DNA of 64,000 nt from Methanococcoides methylutens MM1 (GTDB taxonomy: Archaea > Halobacteriota > Methanosarcinia > Methanosarcinales > Methanosarcinaceae). Position 1 is the first letter of the stretch. The number at the start of each line of letters is the position of its first letter. Both the position numbers and the translations under genes were made by a program. The notes beneath the pieces are model-generated. The model worked only from the letters and a program-made list of their open reading frames with translations, did no database searches and was not told the DNA's origin. Shown here in pieces: positions 1 through 9,158 of the stretch. Where the stretch lies: contig NZ_CP009518.1 of the NCBI RefSeq assembly GCF_000970325.1, positions 1 to 64,000 of the forward strand. Direction: 5' to 3'.

Positions 1-285
1 TCCAATGGAAACAAAGGGGTTGTAACCATAAGGGTTAATAAGGTACACTTCCATTGGATCGTGTGGAGAATTGAAGGGTTCACTTTCTGAATATTCATTT
101 GTCTTGTTATTTCATTGAATTATTCGGAAGTGAGTTTGTGTCTTTGCTAGAATATCATAACTAATAATACAATATCACAAAGGGATACGTATCGACTATC
201 ATTCATTTTGCATTTAAAATGCATTTTATGTGTGGTTGTAATAGATACATTCCTTATTATTTGATCACATCAGATTCATGGAAGG
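1..285. other. Replication-origin-type region with origin recognition box
   Basis: Positions 1-20 closely match the archaeal origin recognition box: a TCCAATGGAA dyad followed by an A-rich stretch and a GGGGT tract. The reverse complement of the dyad (TTCCATTGGA) lies at 49-58, giving an inverted pair. The rest is AT-rich and contains an inverted repeat, GCATTT with AAATGC, near 211-223. Archaeal origins typically sit beside orc1/cdc6, the next gene here. The origin probably continues beyond the left edge, so its full extent cannot be seen. Confidence 0.72.
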
Positions 286-1527
286 TTGAAAATGGAGAAT
301 AAATCATTAGATGGATTATTTGAAGACTTATTACAAAACGAATCTCTTTTCAAGAACAAAGAGGTTTTGAGACCTTCATATACACCTGCATCCCTGCCAC
401 ACAGGACTGAACAGGTTAACACTCTTGCTACTATTCTTGTTTCAGCTCTAAGGGGTGATACACCATCTAACATTCTGATCTATGGTAAAACAGGTACCGG
501 TAAGACGGCTGTTGCACGTTATGTTGGTATTGAGCTTGAAAGAAAGAGTGATGATATCAACATTGAATGTTCTGTTCTGTACCTTAATTGTGAGGTAATT
601 GATACTCAGTACAGGTTATTGGCAAATCTTGCAAAACACTTTGGTGAGGACATACCAATGACCGGTTGGCCTACAGACCAGGTGTTCACAAAGTTCAAAG
701 AGGCTATTGATGCAAGAAAACAGGTTATCATAATTATTCTTGATGAGATAGACAAACTTGTCAAGAAAGGAGATGATGTTCTCTATAACCTTTCACGTAT
801 CAATACTGATCTTGAAAATGCGAAGGTCAGTATGATAGGTATTTCCAATGACCTGAAATTTACTGAGTTCCTGGATCCCAGGGTAAAGAGTTCCCTTGGT
901 GAAGAAGAGATCATCTTCCCTCCTTACGACGCCGAGCAGATCAGTGATATTCTCAGGCAGAGAGCATCTATTGCATACAAGGAGAATGTACTTGATGAAA
1001 TGGTAATTCCTCTTTGTTCTGCCTTTGCAGCTCAGGAACATGGTGACGCAAGGCGTGCACTTGATCTTCTGAGGGTTGCCGGAGAACTTGCCGAGCGTGA
1101 GAATGAGACCCATGTTGGTGAACCTCATGTCAGAAGGGCTCAGGAAAAGATCGAGATCGATCGTATCGTCGAAGTTGTCAGAACACTCCCAACACAATCA
1201 AAGCTGGCACTTTATAGTGTCATGCTCCTGAGGAACAATGGCTACAGGAATGTTACAACCGGTGAGGTTTACAATGTATATCGTCAGTTATGTGTGAATG
1301 TGGATATGGACGTCCTTACACAAAGAAGGGTCACTGACCTGATCTCAGAACTGGACATGCTTGGTATCCTCAACGCAGTGGTCGTAAGCAAAGGACGTTA
1401 TGGAAGGACAAAGGAGATTGTCCTGAGCGTACCTATCGAAAGCACACGACGTGTTCTCCTTGAAGATTACAGGCTGGGAATGCTTGCAGGTTTCAAACCT
1501 GTCATCACAGCACAGATGCATCTTTGA
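286..1527 (+). CDS. cdc6: Orc1/Cdc6-family replication initiator
   Basis: This AAA+ initiator binds origin recognition boxes and recruits the MCM helicase. Walker A is GKTGTGKT at residues 67-74 and Walker B is ILDEID near 151-156. The last hundred or so residues form the winged-helix DNA-binding domain. Its length of 413 residues is normal for the family. TTG at 286 opens the frame, but ATG at 292 (MENKSLDG) is equally plausible. The gene reads away from the origin box at the left edge, the usual archaeal arrangement. Confidence 0.95.
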   Translation: MKMENKSLDGLFEDLLQNESLFKNKEVLRPSYTPASLPHRTEQVNTLATILVSALRGDTPSNILIYGKTGTGKTAVARYVGIELERKSDDINIECSVLYLNCEVIDTQYRLLANLAKHFGEDIPMTGWPTDQVFTKFKEAIDARKQVIIIILDEIDKLVKKGDDVLYNLSRINTDLENAKVSMIGISNDLKFTEFLDPRVKSSLGEEEIIFPPYDAEQISDILRQRASIAYKENVLDEMVIPLCSAFAAQEHGDARRALDLLRVAGELAERENETHVGEPHVRRAQEKIEIDRIVEVVRTLPTQSKLALYSVMLLRNNGYRNVTTGEVYNVYRQLCVNVDMDVLTQRRVTDLISELDMLGILNAVVVSKGRYGRTKEIVLSVPIESTRRVLLEDYRLGMLAGFKPVITAQMHL

Positions 1528-1604
1528 TGCATCACTACTTTTTTAGAAGAAAGAGAAAAAGAGAATTGAAAGTTTTTCCCGGAAGGTATTCTCTTCAGGA
1601 AAAA

Positions 1605-2159
1605 TTATGAAAGCATAAGCCTGAGATATCCTGCATATGGTATCCTGTATCTTGCCACTCCGATGATCCACTCTTCCTTTACAGGCTGGAGATAGCTTAT
1701 CTGACCCTGCTGGTCGAAGTACATATTAGTTCTTTCGTTATCGCCTTTGGTTATGTAACCACTGTGTGGTGCAATTGGCCCACCATCCCACATTGGATCA
1801 CCGGCTTCAACGTAGTACATGGCCCTGTGTATGATCGGCGTTACTCCTTCCTGTCCGTAAGGGCGGTAGAGAATAACATCCCCTTCCATTTTGAATGATG
1901 TGTAGTCCGGTGAAGCATCCTGATTGGATATTATCTGCGTCCTGTCGATGTTTTGGATAAAAATAATGTCCCCTATCTTCATGTGAGGTTCCATGCTTCC
2001 TGATTCCACAGCAACCATTGGTGTCCACATTCCGAATACAGCCTGTGAGACGACCGCAAATGCCATAACGGCCAGAATTACAGAAACAATATCCCTTGAC
2101 AAAGATATCCAGAACTTATCGCTTGTCCTGAATGTGTGGAAGGAGGCTTTTATGTCCAT
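1605..2159 (-). CDS. Signal peptidase I, archaeal Sec11 type
   Basis: This membrane serine protease (family S26) removes signal peptides from exported proteins. A single N-terminal membrane helix spans about residues 22-45. It is followed by the catalytic SGSMEPH motif (Ser55), an IIHR motif carrying the His expected in Sec11-like enzymes, and the KGDN box near the C-terminus. The length of 184 residues is typical. It is convergent with cdc6 and divergent from the PolD gene, so it is probably a single-gene transcript. Confidence 0.9.
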   Translation of the reverse strand: MDIKASFHTFRTSDKFWISLSRDIVSVILAVMAFAVVSQAVFGMWTPMVAVESGSMEPHMKIGDIIFIQNIDRTQIISNQDASPDYTSFKMEGDVILYRPYGQEGVTPIIHRAMYYVEAGDPMWDGGPIAPHSGYITKGDNERTNMYFDQQGQISYLQPVKEEWIIGVARYRIPYAGYLRLMLS

Positions 2160-2321
2160 ATTATCGTGGAGACATTAGAAACTGATTAGTTAAAAAATTT
2201 GGTATTTGATCGTTCGGTACGTAGCCTATTTATTTTATAGTAGTAGTTTTGTTTGATACAAGACTGAGGTAATTAATTAAACCTCAATAAAATTCAATAA
2301 AACTTTTAATCAGGTCCGAAA

Positions 2322-4034
2322 ATGAGAGAGATCGATGTTCAGGAAGCCTTTTTGGAAGCCGGCTATCAGATCAGCCCTGAGGCTGCAGATCTGATAGTAT
2401 CTCACAGCTCACCAGAGGACCTGGTCTGCTATGTCCTTGAACATGTGGATGAGTCGATCTTCGTCATTGAAGCAGAACATATTGACGTACTATCCTTTGA
2501 ATCTGAATGTGGAAACACCCTGAAAGACGGCTCAGGAAAATCTCCGGAACAACTTACAGAGACTACTCCACAGATTACGGTTAGTACGCAGGGTATTTCT
2601 GTGGAAGAGGCTGTAGAGGCTGTTGTATCATCTTCAACGATCACACCCGGAACCACATCTGCGATGAATTCCCCGGCTTCTTCATGCTCCAAAAAATATT
2701 CTTCTTCGTTCCCGGCAGGGTATGGGTCCGGTGGTGGAATTGACAGGTCCACCGGGGCGGGTACGAATGGCAATGGTGCTGGCAATAACATCAACATCAT
2801 GTCCGATATTACGGACATGTCCACCTGTGTCGGGGAATACATGGAATTCGTCCAGTATTTCAGGAACAGGTACAGCAAGCTCAGTGACCTGATACGCGGC
2901 AGGATCACCGCCAGGCCGATAGAGAGCCTCAACAAGAATCGCAAACATGGCGGAGGTTTGAGGCGAAGTGGAGGCGATGATTATAGTGAGGTCTCGATCA
3001 TCGGGATGGTATCAGAGGTAAGGAGCACCGCCAACGGGCACAAGATGCTCCAGCTGGAAGATCCCACGGGTTCTTTTCTGGTGTTGGTACATCAGGCGGA
3101 GAAGGACCTTTTCGAGGAGGCCAGTAAGATCATTCTGGACGAGGTGATTGGTGTGTCGGGTTCCCTGACAAATGACGGCAGTCTTATTGTTGCTAAGAAG
3201 ATAATTCTCCCTGACCTTCCGAACATCTCCCACAGGAGAGAGGGTACCTGGGGTAAGGCTGTTTTCACTTCCGATGTCCATATCGGCAGTTCTACCTTCC
3301 TTGAAGAGGAATGGTGCAGTTTCCTTGATTTTCTCAATGGCAGATCTGACAATGAGCAGATGAGGGAGCTTTCAAAGGACATCCGTTTCCTTGTTATAGC
3401 AGGTGACCTTGTGGATGGCATTGGTATCTTCCCTGGTCAGGAACATGAATTGGATATCCTTGACATTTATGATCAGTATGCAAAGGCTGCTGAGTACTTC
3501 AGTCAGGTACCTGAACACATCCAGATAATAATATCACCCGGAAATCACGATGCAGTAAGGCAGGCAGAGCCACAGCCCCGTTTCCCGGAGCGTATCACTT
3601 CCCTTTTTGAGGACAGGATCATCTTTGTGGGAAATCCTGCACTTGTGGATCTTGACGGTGTGCAGGTACTGATGTACCACGGCCGGTCCATCGATGACCT
3701 GGTGGCATCTGTTCCCGGAGTTTCCTACCAGGAGCCGGAAAAGGCACTGATAGAGATGCTAAAGCGCAGGCACCTTTCTCCTATATACGGAAGCAGGGTT
3801 TCCATTGCGCCGGAAAAGCAGGATCATTTTGTAATTGATCCGGTGCCTGATATTCTCCATTGCGGGCATGTGCATACCATAGGTATCGGAAGATACAAGA
3901 ATGTCCTTGCGATCAATTCAGGCACATGGCAGTCACAGACCGAGTTCCAGAAAAGGGTGAATGTCATGCCAACACCTGCACAGGTTCCGGTGGTGGATCT
4001 TTCCACTCTCAAGACAAGTCTGCTTCACTTCTGA
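2322..4034 (+). CDS. polB: DNA polymerase D small subunit DP1
   Basis: This is the small (exonuclease) subunit of the euryarchaeal replicative polymerase PolD. An N-terminal helical region and a low-complexity Ser/Gly/Asn linker (about residues 90-165) lead into an OB fold (about 220-295). A calcineurin-like phosphoesterase domain follows, with TSDVHIG (about 316), AGDLVDG (about 361), SPGNHD (about 405), YHGRS and GHVHT (about 514). These are the metal ligands of the Mre11-like 3'-5' exonuclease. The large subunit DP2 is not in this window. A TATA-like stretch lies near 2228-2240. Confidence 0.95.
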   Translation: MREIDVQEAFLEAGYQISPEAADLIVSHSSPEDLVCYVLEHVDESIFVIEAEHIDVLSFESECGNTLKDGSGKSPEQLTETTPQITVSTQGISVEEAVEAVVSSSTITPGTTSAMNSPASSCSKKYSSSFPAGYGSGGGIDRSTGAGTNGNGAGNNINIMSDITDMSTCVGEYMEFVQYFRNRYSKLSDLIRGRITARPIESLNKNRKHGGGLRRSGGDDYSEVSIIGMVSEVRSTANGHKMLQLEDPTGSFLVLVHQAEKDLFEEASKIILDEVIGVSGSLTNDGSLIVAKKIILPDLPNISHRREGTWGKAVFTSDVHIGSSTFLEEEWCSFLDFLNGRSDNEQMRELSKDIRFLVIAGDLVDGIGIFPGQEHELDILDIYDQYAKAAEYFSQVPEHIQIIISPGNHDAVRQAEPQPRFPERITSLFEDRIIFVGNPALVDLDGVQVLMYHGRSIDDLVASVPGVSYQEPEKALIEMLKRRHLSPIYGSRVSIAPEKQDHFVIDPVPDILHCGHVHTIGIGRYKNVLAINSGTWQSQTEFQKRVNVMPTPAQVPVVDLSTLKTSLLHF

Positions 4035-4153
4035 AAGATGGCTTTGTTCTCGTCTCATCGTAAAAATGTTAACATCTTTTTCAATTCCGAACACTATATA
4101 TAGTGCAACAGGAAAGTATGCACCAGATGTCCTCGAAAGATAAGGAAGAACTT

Positions 4154-5077
4154 ATGACCATTCCTGAAATACCAGACTTTGAAGCCTTGCTGAAGAAGCA
4201 GGGATACAGTCTGGCAGGTACTCATTCTGCTGTAAAGACATGCCTCTGGCTTGGGCGTTCCATAAAGGATGAGGGTGAATGTTATAAGTCCAGGTTCTAC
4301 GGTATCACTTCACATTGCTGCCTGCAGATGACACCTACGTTAAGATGCAACCAGCGCTGCCTGTTCTGCTGGAGACCTACAGAGGCTGAGGTATCTTTCC
4401 CAAAAAATTGGGATTCTCCAGTGGAAATAGTGGGGTCTTCGATCAAGGCACAGCGAAAATTGATATCCGGATTTGGCGGTTCTGCACCAAGGGAACGCTG
4501 GGAGGAAGCTAACGAGCCCAAACACGTTGCCATATCACTTTCAGGGGAGCCGACAATGTATCCGTACCTTCCTGAGCTTGTGGAGGAGTACGAAAAGCAG
4601 GGCTTTACCACTTTTATTGTGAGTAACGGTACGGTTCCTGAAATGATGGAAAGGATCGAACCTTCCCAGCTGTACATGAGCCTTGATGCTCCTGACAGGG
4701 AAACGTATGAAAAGGTCTGCAATCCGAAATCTCCTGAACTCTGGGACAACATCAACAGGTCACTGGAGATACTTGGAAAGAAGGACAACCGCAAGGCCAT
4801 ACGCATAACCCTTGTAAAGGGAGTCAACATGATCGATCCGGCAGGGTATGCACGTCTCATTGAGATAGCAGATCCGGATTACGTTGAGATCAAAGCGTAC
4901 ATGCATCTTGGTTTTTCCAGGGCTCGCCTGCCCCGTGAAGCAATGCCTTCACACGAAGAGGTTCTCAGTTTTGCTAAAGAGGTTGCCGGTCATCTTGGCT
5001 ATTCCATTGCAGATGAGGTTGAAGTAAGCCGCATAGCTTTGCTTTCTAAGGACGGAAAAGTTACTTATATTGACTGA
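4154..5077 (+). CDS. taw1: 4-demethylwyosine synthase (radical SAM)
   Basis: TYW1/Taw1 builds the tricyclic base 4-demethylwyosine at position 37 of tRNA-Phe from m1G and pyruvate. The radical SAM motif is CNQRCLFC. A second cysteine, in HCCLQ, lies just before it, as expected in this family. The frame is open from GTG 4103. However, a strong TATA box (TATATATA, about 4093-4100) places the transcript start near 4122-4127, so ATG 4127 or ATG 4154, which has GGAAG five bases upstream, is more credible. Confidence 0.9.
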   Translation: MTIPEIPDFEALLKKQGYSLAGTHSAVKTCLWLGRSIKDEGECYKSRFYGITSHCCLQMTPTLRCNQRCLFCWRPTEAEVSFPKNWDSPVEIVGSSIKAQRKLISGFGGSAPRERWEEANEPKHVAISLSGEPTMYPYLPELVEEYEKQGFTTFIVSNGTVPEMMERIEPSQLYMSLDAPDRETYEKVCNPKSPELWDNINRSLEILGKKDNRKAIRITLVKGVNMIDPAGYARLIEIADPDYVEIKAYMHLGFSRARLPREAMPSHEEVLSFAKEVAGHLGYSIADEVEVSRIALLSKDGKVTYID

Positions 5078-5252
5078 AGTCCGCATGTCCGCTATTTCCG
5101 GTTCTGATACCAGTCACAATCTATATTTATATCCTTGTTCACATAGGGTACATCCATCTAGCTAATAGCATAATGTTCCGCATGGAGAACATAATTATCC
5201 GGATGCAGCGCATCTAAATCACAATTGATCCTTATTATGGAGTATTCCCACA

Positions 5253-6497
5253 ATGGCTGACCAATCTTCACATCAAAAATACGAGTTTAAAAAGAAACTT
5301 GAATCGTTAAGGGACAAGCGAGGTCGTGGTACTGAACTGATCTCCCTCTACATCCCACCTGACAAGCAGCTCTCAGATGTAGTTGCACAGCTCAAGACAG
5401 AGCACGGTCAGGCTTCCAACATTAAGTCCAAGCTGACAAAAACGAACGTTCAGGGTGCAATTGAGTCAATTATGTCCAGGCTCAGGTATGTGACAGTTCC
5501 GGAGAATGGTATCGTCTATTTCACAGGTGCTGTGGATATCGGCGCTAACAAGACGAACATGGAGACCACCATCATTGAGCCTCCGCAGCCAATTATCACA
5601 TACAGGTACCATTGTGATTCATCATTCTACCTTGACCCGTTAGAGGAGATGCTAAGGGAAGCAAAGACATACGGTCTGCTCGTTCTTGACAGGCGTGAGG
5701 CTTCCATCGGTCTTCTGGTAGGCAAGCACATAGAACCATACCGAAACCTGACCTCCACAGTTCCGGGTAAGCAGAGGAAGGGAGGACAGAGTGCCCACAG
5801 GTTCCAGCAGCTCAGGCTTATCGCCATACACGATTTCTACAAGCGTATAGGTGATGCGGCAAGTGAGGTGTTCCTCACAGTAGACCAGAAGGACTTTGAA
5901 GGCGTGCTAGTAGGTGGTCCTTCACCAACAAAAGAGGAGTTCGAATCCGGTCACTTCCTTCACCACGAGATAGAGAAGAAGATGCTCGGCCTTTTCGATG
6001 TGGCATATACCGATGAATCCGGTCTATCAGAGCTTGTGAATGCAGCAAGTGAAAGGCTTGAGGACCTTGACCTGATGGTAGAGAAGAAGCTCATGCAGCA
6101 ATTCTTCCAGGAACTGGTATCAGATTCAGGTAAAGCGACCTACGGTGAGGAAAATGTGCGTGAGAATCTCATTATCGGTGCTGTCGATATAATGCTCGTG
6201 TCAGAAGACCTAAGGGCCGAGAGGGAGACCATCAGGTGTACTTCTTGCGATTATGAGAAAAAGACCACCAGTGATTTCAAGCCAGGGGATTCAAAGACAG
6301 CTCTTGGTAACTGCCCGAAATGTGGCTCCTATCTTGAGTCTGTGGAAAAGGTCGATGTCGTGGATGAGCTGTCCGAGATGTGTGACCAGATGAGTACCAC
6401 GGTAGAGTTCATTTCCACTGATTTCGAAGAGGGTGCACAGCTTCTGAACGCTTTTGGTGGTATCGTCGCTATCCTGCGTTTCAACACGGGTATCTAA
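5253..6497 (+). CDS. prf1: Peptide chain release factor aRF1
   Basis: aRF1 recognises stop codons and triggers peptide release. The NIKS stop-codon motif is at 56-59 (QASNIKS) and the catalytic GGQ lies near residue 177. Domain 3 carries two CxxC pairs (CTSC and CPKC). The length of 414 residues is normal. It is relevant to this window because TAG appears never to be used as a stop here, yet the factor itself looks ordinary. A TATA box (CTATATTTATATCC) lies near 5120-5135. Confidence 0.96.
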   Translation: MADQSSHQKYEFKKKLESLRDKRGRGTELISLYIPPDKQLSDVVAQLKTEHGQASNIKSKLTKTNVQGAIESIMSRLRYVTVPENGIVYFTGAVDIGANKTNMETTIIEPPQPIITYRYHCDSSFYLDPLEEMLREAKTYGLLVLDRREASIGLLVGKHIEPYRNLTSTVPGKQRKGGQSAHRFQQLRLIAIHDFYKRIGDAASEVFLTVDQKDFEGVLVGGPSPTKEEFESGHFLHHEIEKKMLGLFDVAYTDESGLSELVNAASERLEDLDLMVEKKLMQQFFQELVSDSGKATYGEENVRENLIIGAVDIMLVSEDLRAERETIRCTSCDYEKKTTSDFKPGDSKTALGNCPKCGSYLESVEKVDVVDELSEMCDQMSTTVEFISTDFEEGAQLLNAFGGIVAILRFNTGI

Positions 6498-6521
6498 TCT
6501 AATTATTCATAGGTGATCATT

Positions 6522-8225
6522 TTGTTCTTAGATTTCATACAGCAGGTTACGTCCGTACTGAACAATGCAGTCAGTTCGGCAGGGTTTGAAGTGAACGATC
6601 TGGAGCTTGGCCCCTCCCAGCATGCAGACCTCTCTTCAAGGGTCGCATTCAGGCTGGCCTCTGTTGCAAAGCAGAGCCCCAAGGATGTTGCTGACAGGAT
6701 CGTTTCCGAGGTAGTGATACCGGAAGGATCCTATATCGGGAAGATAGATTCAATGGGGCCTTACCTGAACATCACTGCCAGCCGCAGTTTCATTGATGGT
6801 GTGGTATCAGGCATCAGGGAAAAGAAGGATGCATTCGGAGGCGATTTCCGTGAAGGAAAGATCCTGCTTGAGCACACTTCTGCCAACCCCAACGGTCCGC
6901 TTCACGTGGGACACATAAGGAATTCCATCATCGGAGACACTCTCGGTCGTATCCTCAAACGTGCAGGATATGATGTCGAGCTTCACTATTACGTAAATGA
7001 TATGGGACGCCAGATAGCAATCGTCTCCTGGGCACTCGATCGCTTCGAGTTCGATAATGACTCCAAGCCGGACCATGCCATTGCAAATGTTTACATCAAG
7101 GCCAACGCCGAGCTTGAGGAACACCCGGAGAAGGTTGCCGAGATTGACAAACTCATGCAGCTTGTTGAGAGTGGCGATGAAGAGACCATCAACCGCTTCG
7201 ATGAGGCTGTAGGTCGTGCAGTGGAAGGTATCAAGGAGACCCTTGGCAAGATGAACGTCGCTCACGACGAGTTCCCCAAGGAATCCAGCTTCATCCGCTC
7301 CGGTGACGTTTCAAGGATAGTGGATGAGATCAAGGCCACAGGACGTACCGAGATCGATAACGGTGCTCTTGTTGTGGATCTTAAGGATTACGGATTCGAG
7401 AAGACCCTTGTCATCCAGCGTTCCGACGGAACTTCACTTTACACTACACGTGACCTCGCATACCATGAATGGAAGGGCGAGCGTGCTGACAGGATCATTG
7501 ATGTTTTCGGAGCAGACCACAAGCTGATCTCCGGCCAGCTCAGTGCAACACTGAATGCCATAGGCAAGAAGGAGCCTGAGGTCGTTATCTTCGAGTTCGT
7601 CTCGCTGCCTGAAGGCTCAATGAGCACAAGGCGCGGTAAGTTCATCAGTGCTGATGAGCTGCTTGATCAGGTCAAGGCCCGGGCACTGGAAGAGGTGGAC
7701 AAGCGCCGCCCTGAGATGCCTGAAGACTTCAAGAAACAGGTTGCAGACATGGTAGGTATCGGTGCTGTCAGGTACGACATCGTGAAGGTCTCACCTGAGA
7801 AATCCACGGTCTTCGACTGGAAGGAAGCACTGGACTTCGAGAAGCAGGGCGGTCCTTTCGTACAATACTCCCATGCACGTGCATGCAGCATCCTGCAGAA
7901 GGCAAAGGATGAAGGCCTGTGGAATGCTGAGGAAGATATTGACCCTTCACTTCTTGTGGAAGACAGCGAGATCGCTCTTATCAAGAAGATGGCAATGTTC
8001 GACAACGTGCTTGACCAGTGCGCAAGGGAACTGAAGCCTCACATGCTTGCCATCTATGCAAGGGAACTTGCAGATGCGTTCAACCAGTTCTACCGCTTCG
8101 TATCCGTCCTCAATGCCGAGGAAGAGGATGTCCGTGCAAGCCGTCTGGCCCTTGTGGACTGCGCAAGGATAGTACTTGCCAACACTCTGGATACACTTGG
8201 ACTGGGTGCACCTGAATCAATGTGA
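6522..8225 (+). CDS. argS: Arginyl-tRNA synthetase
   Basis: This class I synthetase charges tRNA-Arg. It has an N-terminal Add1 domain, the HIGH-type signature HVGHIRNS near residue 130, and a DALR anticodon-binding domain in the last ~120 residues. The frame opens at GTG 6513, but that GTG lies inside the ribosome-binding sequence AGGTGAT (6511-6517). The true start is therefore probably TTG 6522 (MFLDFIQQ), which also matches how this protein begins in relatives. It follows prf1 closely and may be co-transcribed. Confidence 0.95.
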   Translation: MFLDFIQQVTSVLNNAVSSAGFEVNDLELGPSQHADLSSRVAFRLASVAKQSPKDVADRIVSEVVIPEGSYIGKIDSMGPYLNITASRSFIDGVVSGIREKKDAFGGDFREGKILLEHTSANPNGPLHVGHIRNSIIGDTLGRILKRAGYDVELHYYVNDMGRQIAIVSWALDRFEFDNDSKPDHAIANVYIKANAELEEHPEKVAEIDKLMQLVESGDEETINRFDEAVGRAVEGIKETLGKMNVAHDEFPKESSFIRSGDVSRIVDEIKATGRTEIDNGALVVDLKDYGFEKTLVIQRSDGTSLYTTRDLAYHEWKGERADRIIDVFGADHKLISGQLSATLNAIGKKEPEVVIFEFVSLPEGSMSTRRGKFISADELLDQVKARALEEVDKRRPEMPEDFKKQVADMVGIGAVRYDIVKVSPEKSTVFDWKEALDFEKQGGPFVQYSHARACSILQKAKDEGLWNAEEDIDPSLLVEDSEIALIKKMAMFDNVLDQCARELKPHMLAIYARELADAFNQFYRFVSVLNAEEEDVRASRLALVDCARIVLANTLDTLGLGAPESM

Positions 8226-8268
8226 GTGAACACGAAAACAGATTCACACAAATAAAGGAGAATGGAAT

Positions 8269-8550
8269 ATGAAATTGTACATGTACCTTCTCCTGTATCT
8301 TCTTTTAGTAAATGCATATTCTTTCTGGCTGATGTACTCTGACAAAAAGAAGGCCAAAAAGAACCAGTACAGGATACCGGAAAAAACCCTGTTCACATGG
8401 GCATTGCTGGGTGGAAGCATCGGTTCCATCGCGGGAATGCAGAAGTTCAGGCACAAGACCAGGCATACGACGTTCAGGATCGGAATGCCTTTGATATTTG
8501 TCGTGGAAGGGTATCTCTTCTTTGAGTATGTTTTGCCGGTATTGTTTTGA
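8269..8550 (+). CDS. DUF1294 family small membrane protein
   Basis: A 93-residue protein with about three hydrophobic segments: an N-terminal helix, a Gly-rich segment around residues 42-54 and a C-terminal helix. The pattern of a basic loop (SDKKKAKK), TLFTWALLGGS and FRHKTRH is typical of DUF1294, whose function is not known. A GGAG site lies just ahead of the start. It lies 43 bases after argS on the same strand. Confidence 0.8.
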   Translation: MKLYMYLLLYLLLVNAYSFWLMYSDKKKAKKNQYRIPEKTLFTWALLGGSIGSIAGMQKFRHKTRHTTFRIGMPLIFVVEGYLFFEYVLPVLF

Positions 8551-8627
8551 TATCATCAATATGTGAATCGATATCTGGTGAAACAATTTGAAAAGTGTTT
8601 TATAAAAAAAGAATTGATTACCCGACA

Positions 8628-9035
8628 ATGAAGGTCCGGATAGAAACTCCAAAGTTCAGCTTTTTCAAGTATCAAAAAATGGATTACGGGTACAAAAGGG
8701 TTCTTTTTTCTCCGATACCCACGATCTTCAACTATGGTTTCATTGAGGAGACCCTGGGAGACGACGGGATGGAGGAGGATGCCATCGTACTGGGACCCCG
8801 GCTTGCTCAGGGAACCCTTGTAAATCTGACCAGTCCCGGTGGAGTTGTAAGGTTTGTGGATGACTCGGTCCAGGATGATAAAAAAGTGTTCTATCTTGGG
8901 GACCCGTATTCTGAAAAGCTGTTCGGATTGTATTTCAGGATGTATGCACTGTTCAAGCGTTTCCGCTATCTGGCATTTGAAAGAAGACTTGCGGATTGCA
9001 GGTTCGAGGGCATCGAACTGTTCGAGGAAAAGTGA
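8628..9035 (+). CDS. Inorganic-pyrophosphatase-like protein with altered active site
   Basis: About 135 residues resembling family I soluble pyrophosphatase. The NYGFI motif and the signature region DDGMEEDAIVLG are followed by a VDDSVQDDKK segment that matches the downstream metal-binding Asp/Lys residues. The middle Asp of the DxDxxD triplet appears to be replaced by Met, so hydrolytic activity is uncertain. The protein is also shorter than usual. ATG 8628 (MKVRIETP) is preferred over GTG 8595, because the latter overlaps a TATA-like TTTTATAAA. It may be an inactive or repurposed paralogue. Confidence 0.6.
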   Translation: MKVRIETPKFSFFKYQKMDYGYKRVLFSPIPTIFNYGFIEETLGDDGMEEDAIVLGPRLAQGTLVNLTSPGGVVRFVDDSVQDDKKVFYLGDPYSEKLFGLYFRMYALFKRFRYLAFERRLADCRFEGIELFEEK

Positions 9036-9158
9036 GGACTGGCCAGTGTATAGCTATCTCTATACCAAACTGAGAATGCAAATCAATATCTGTTCTGCAA
9101 AAAAAGAAGTAAGGAAAAGGTCTTCCTTTTCCACAAAATTCCTTTGATCTTTTTATCC

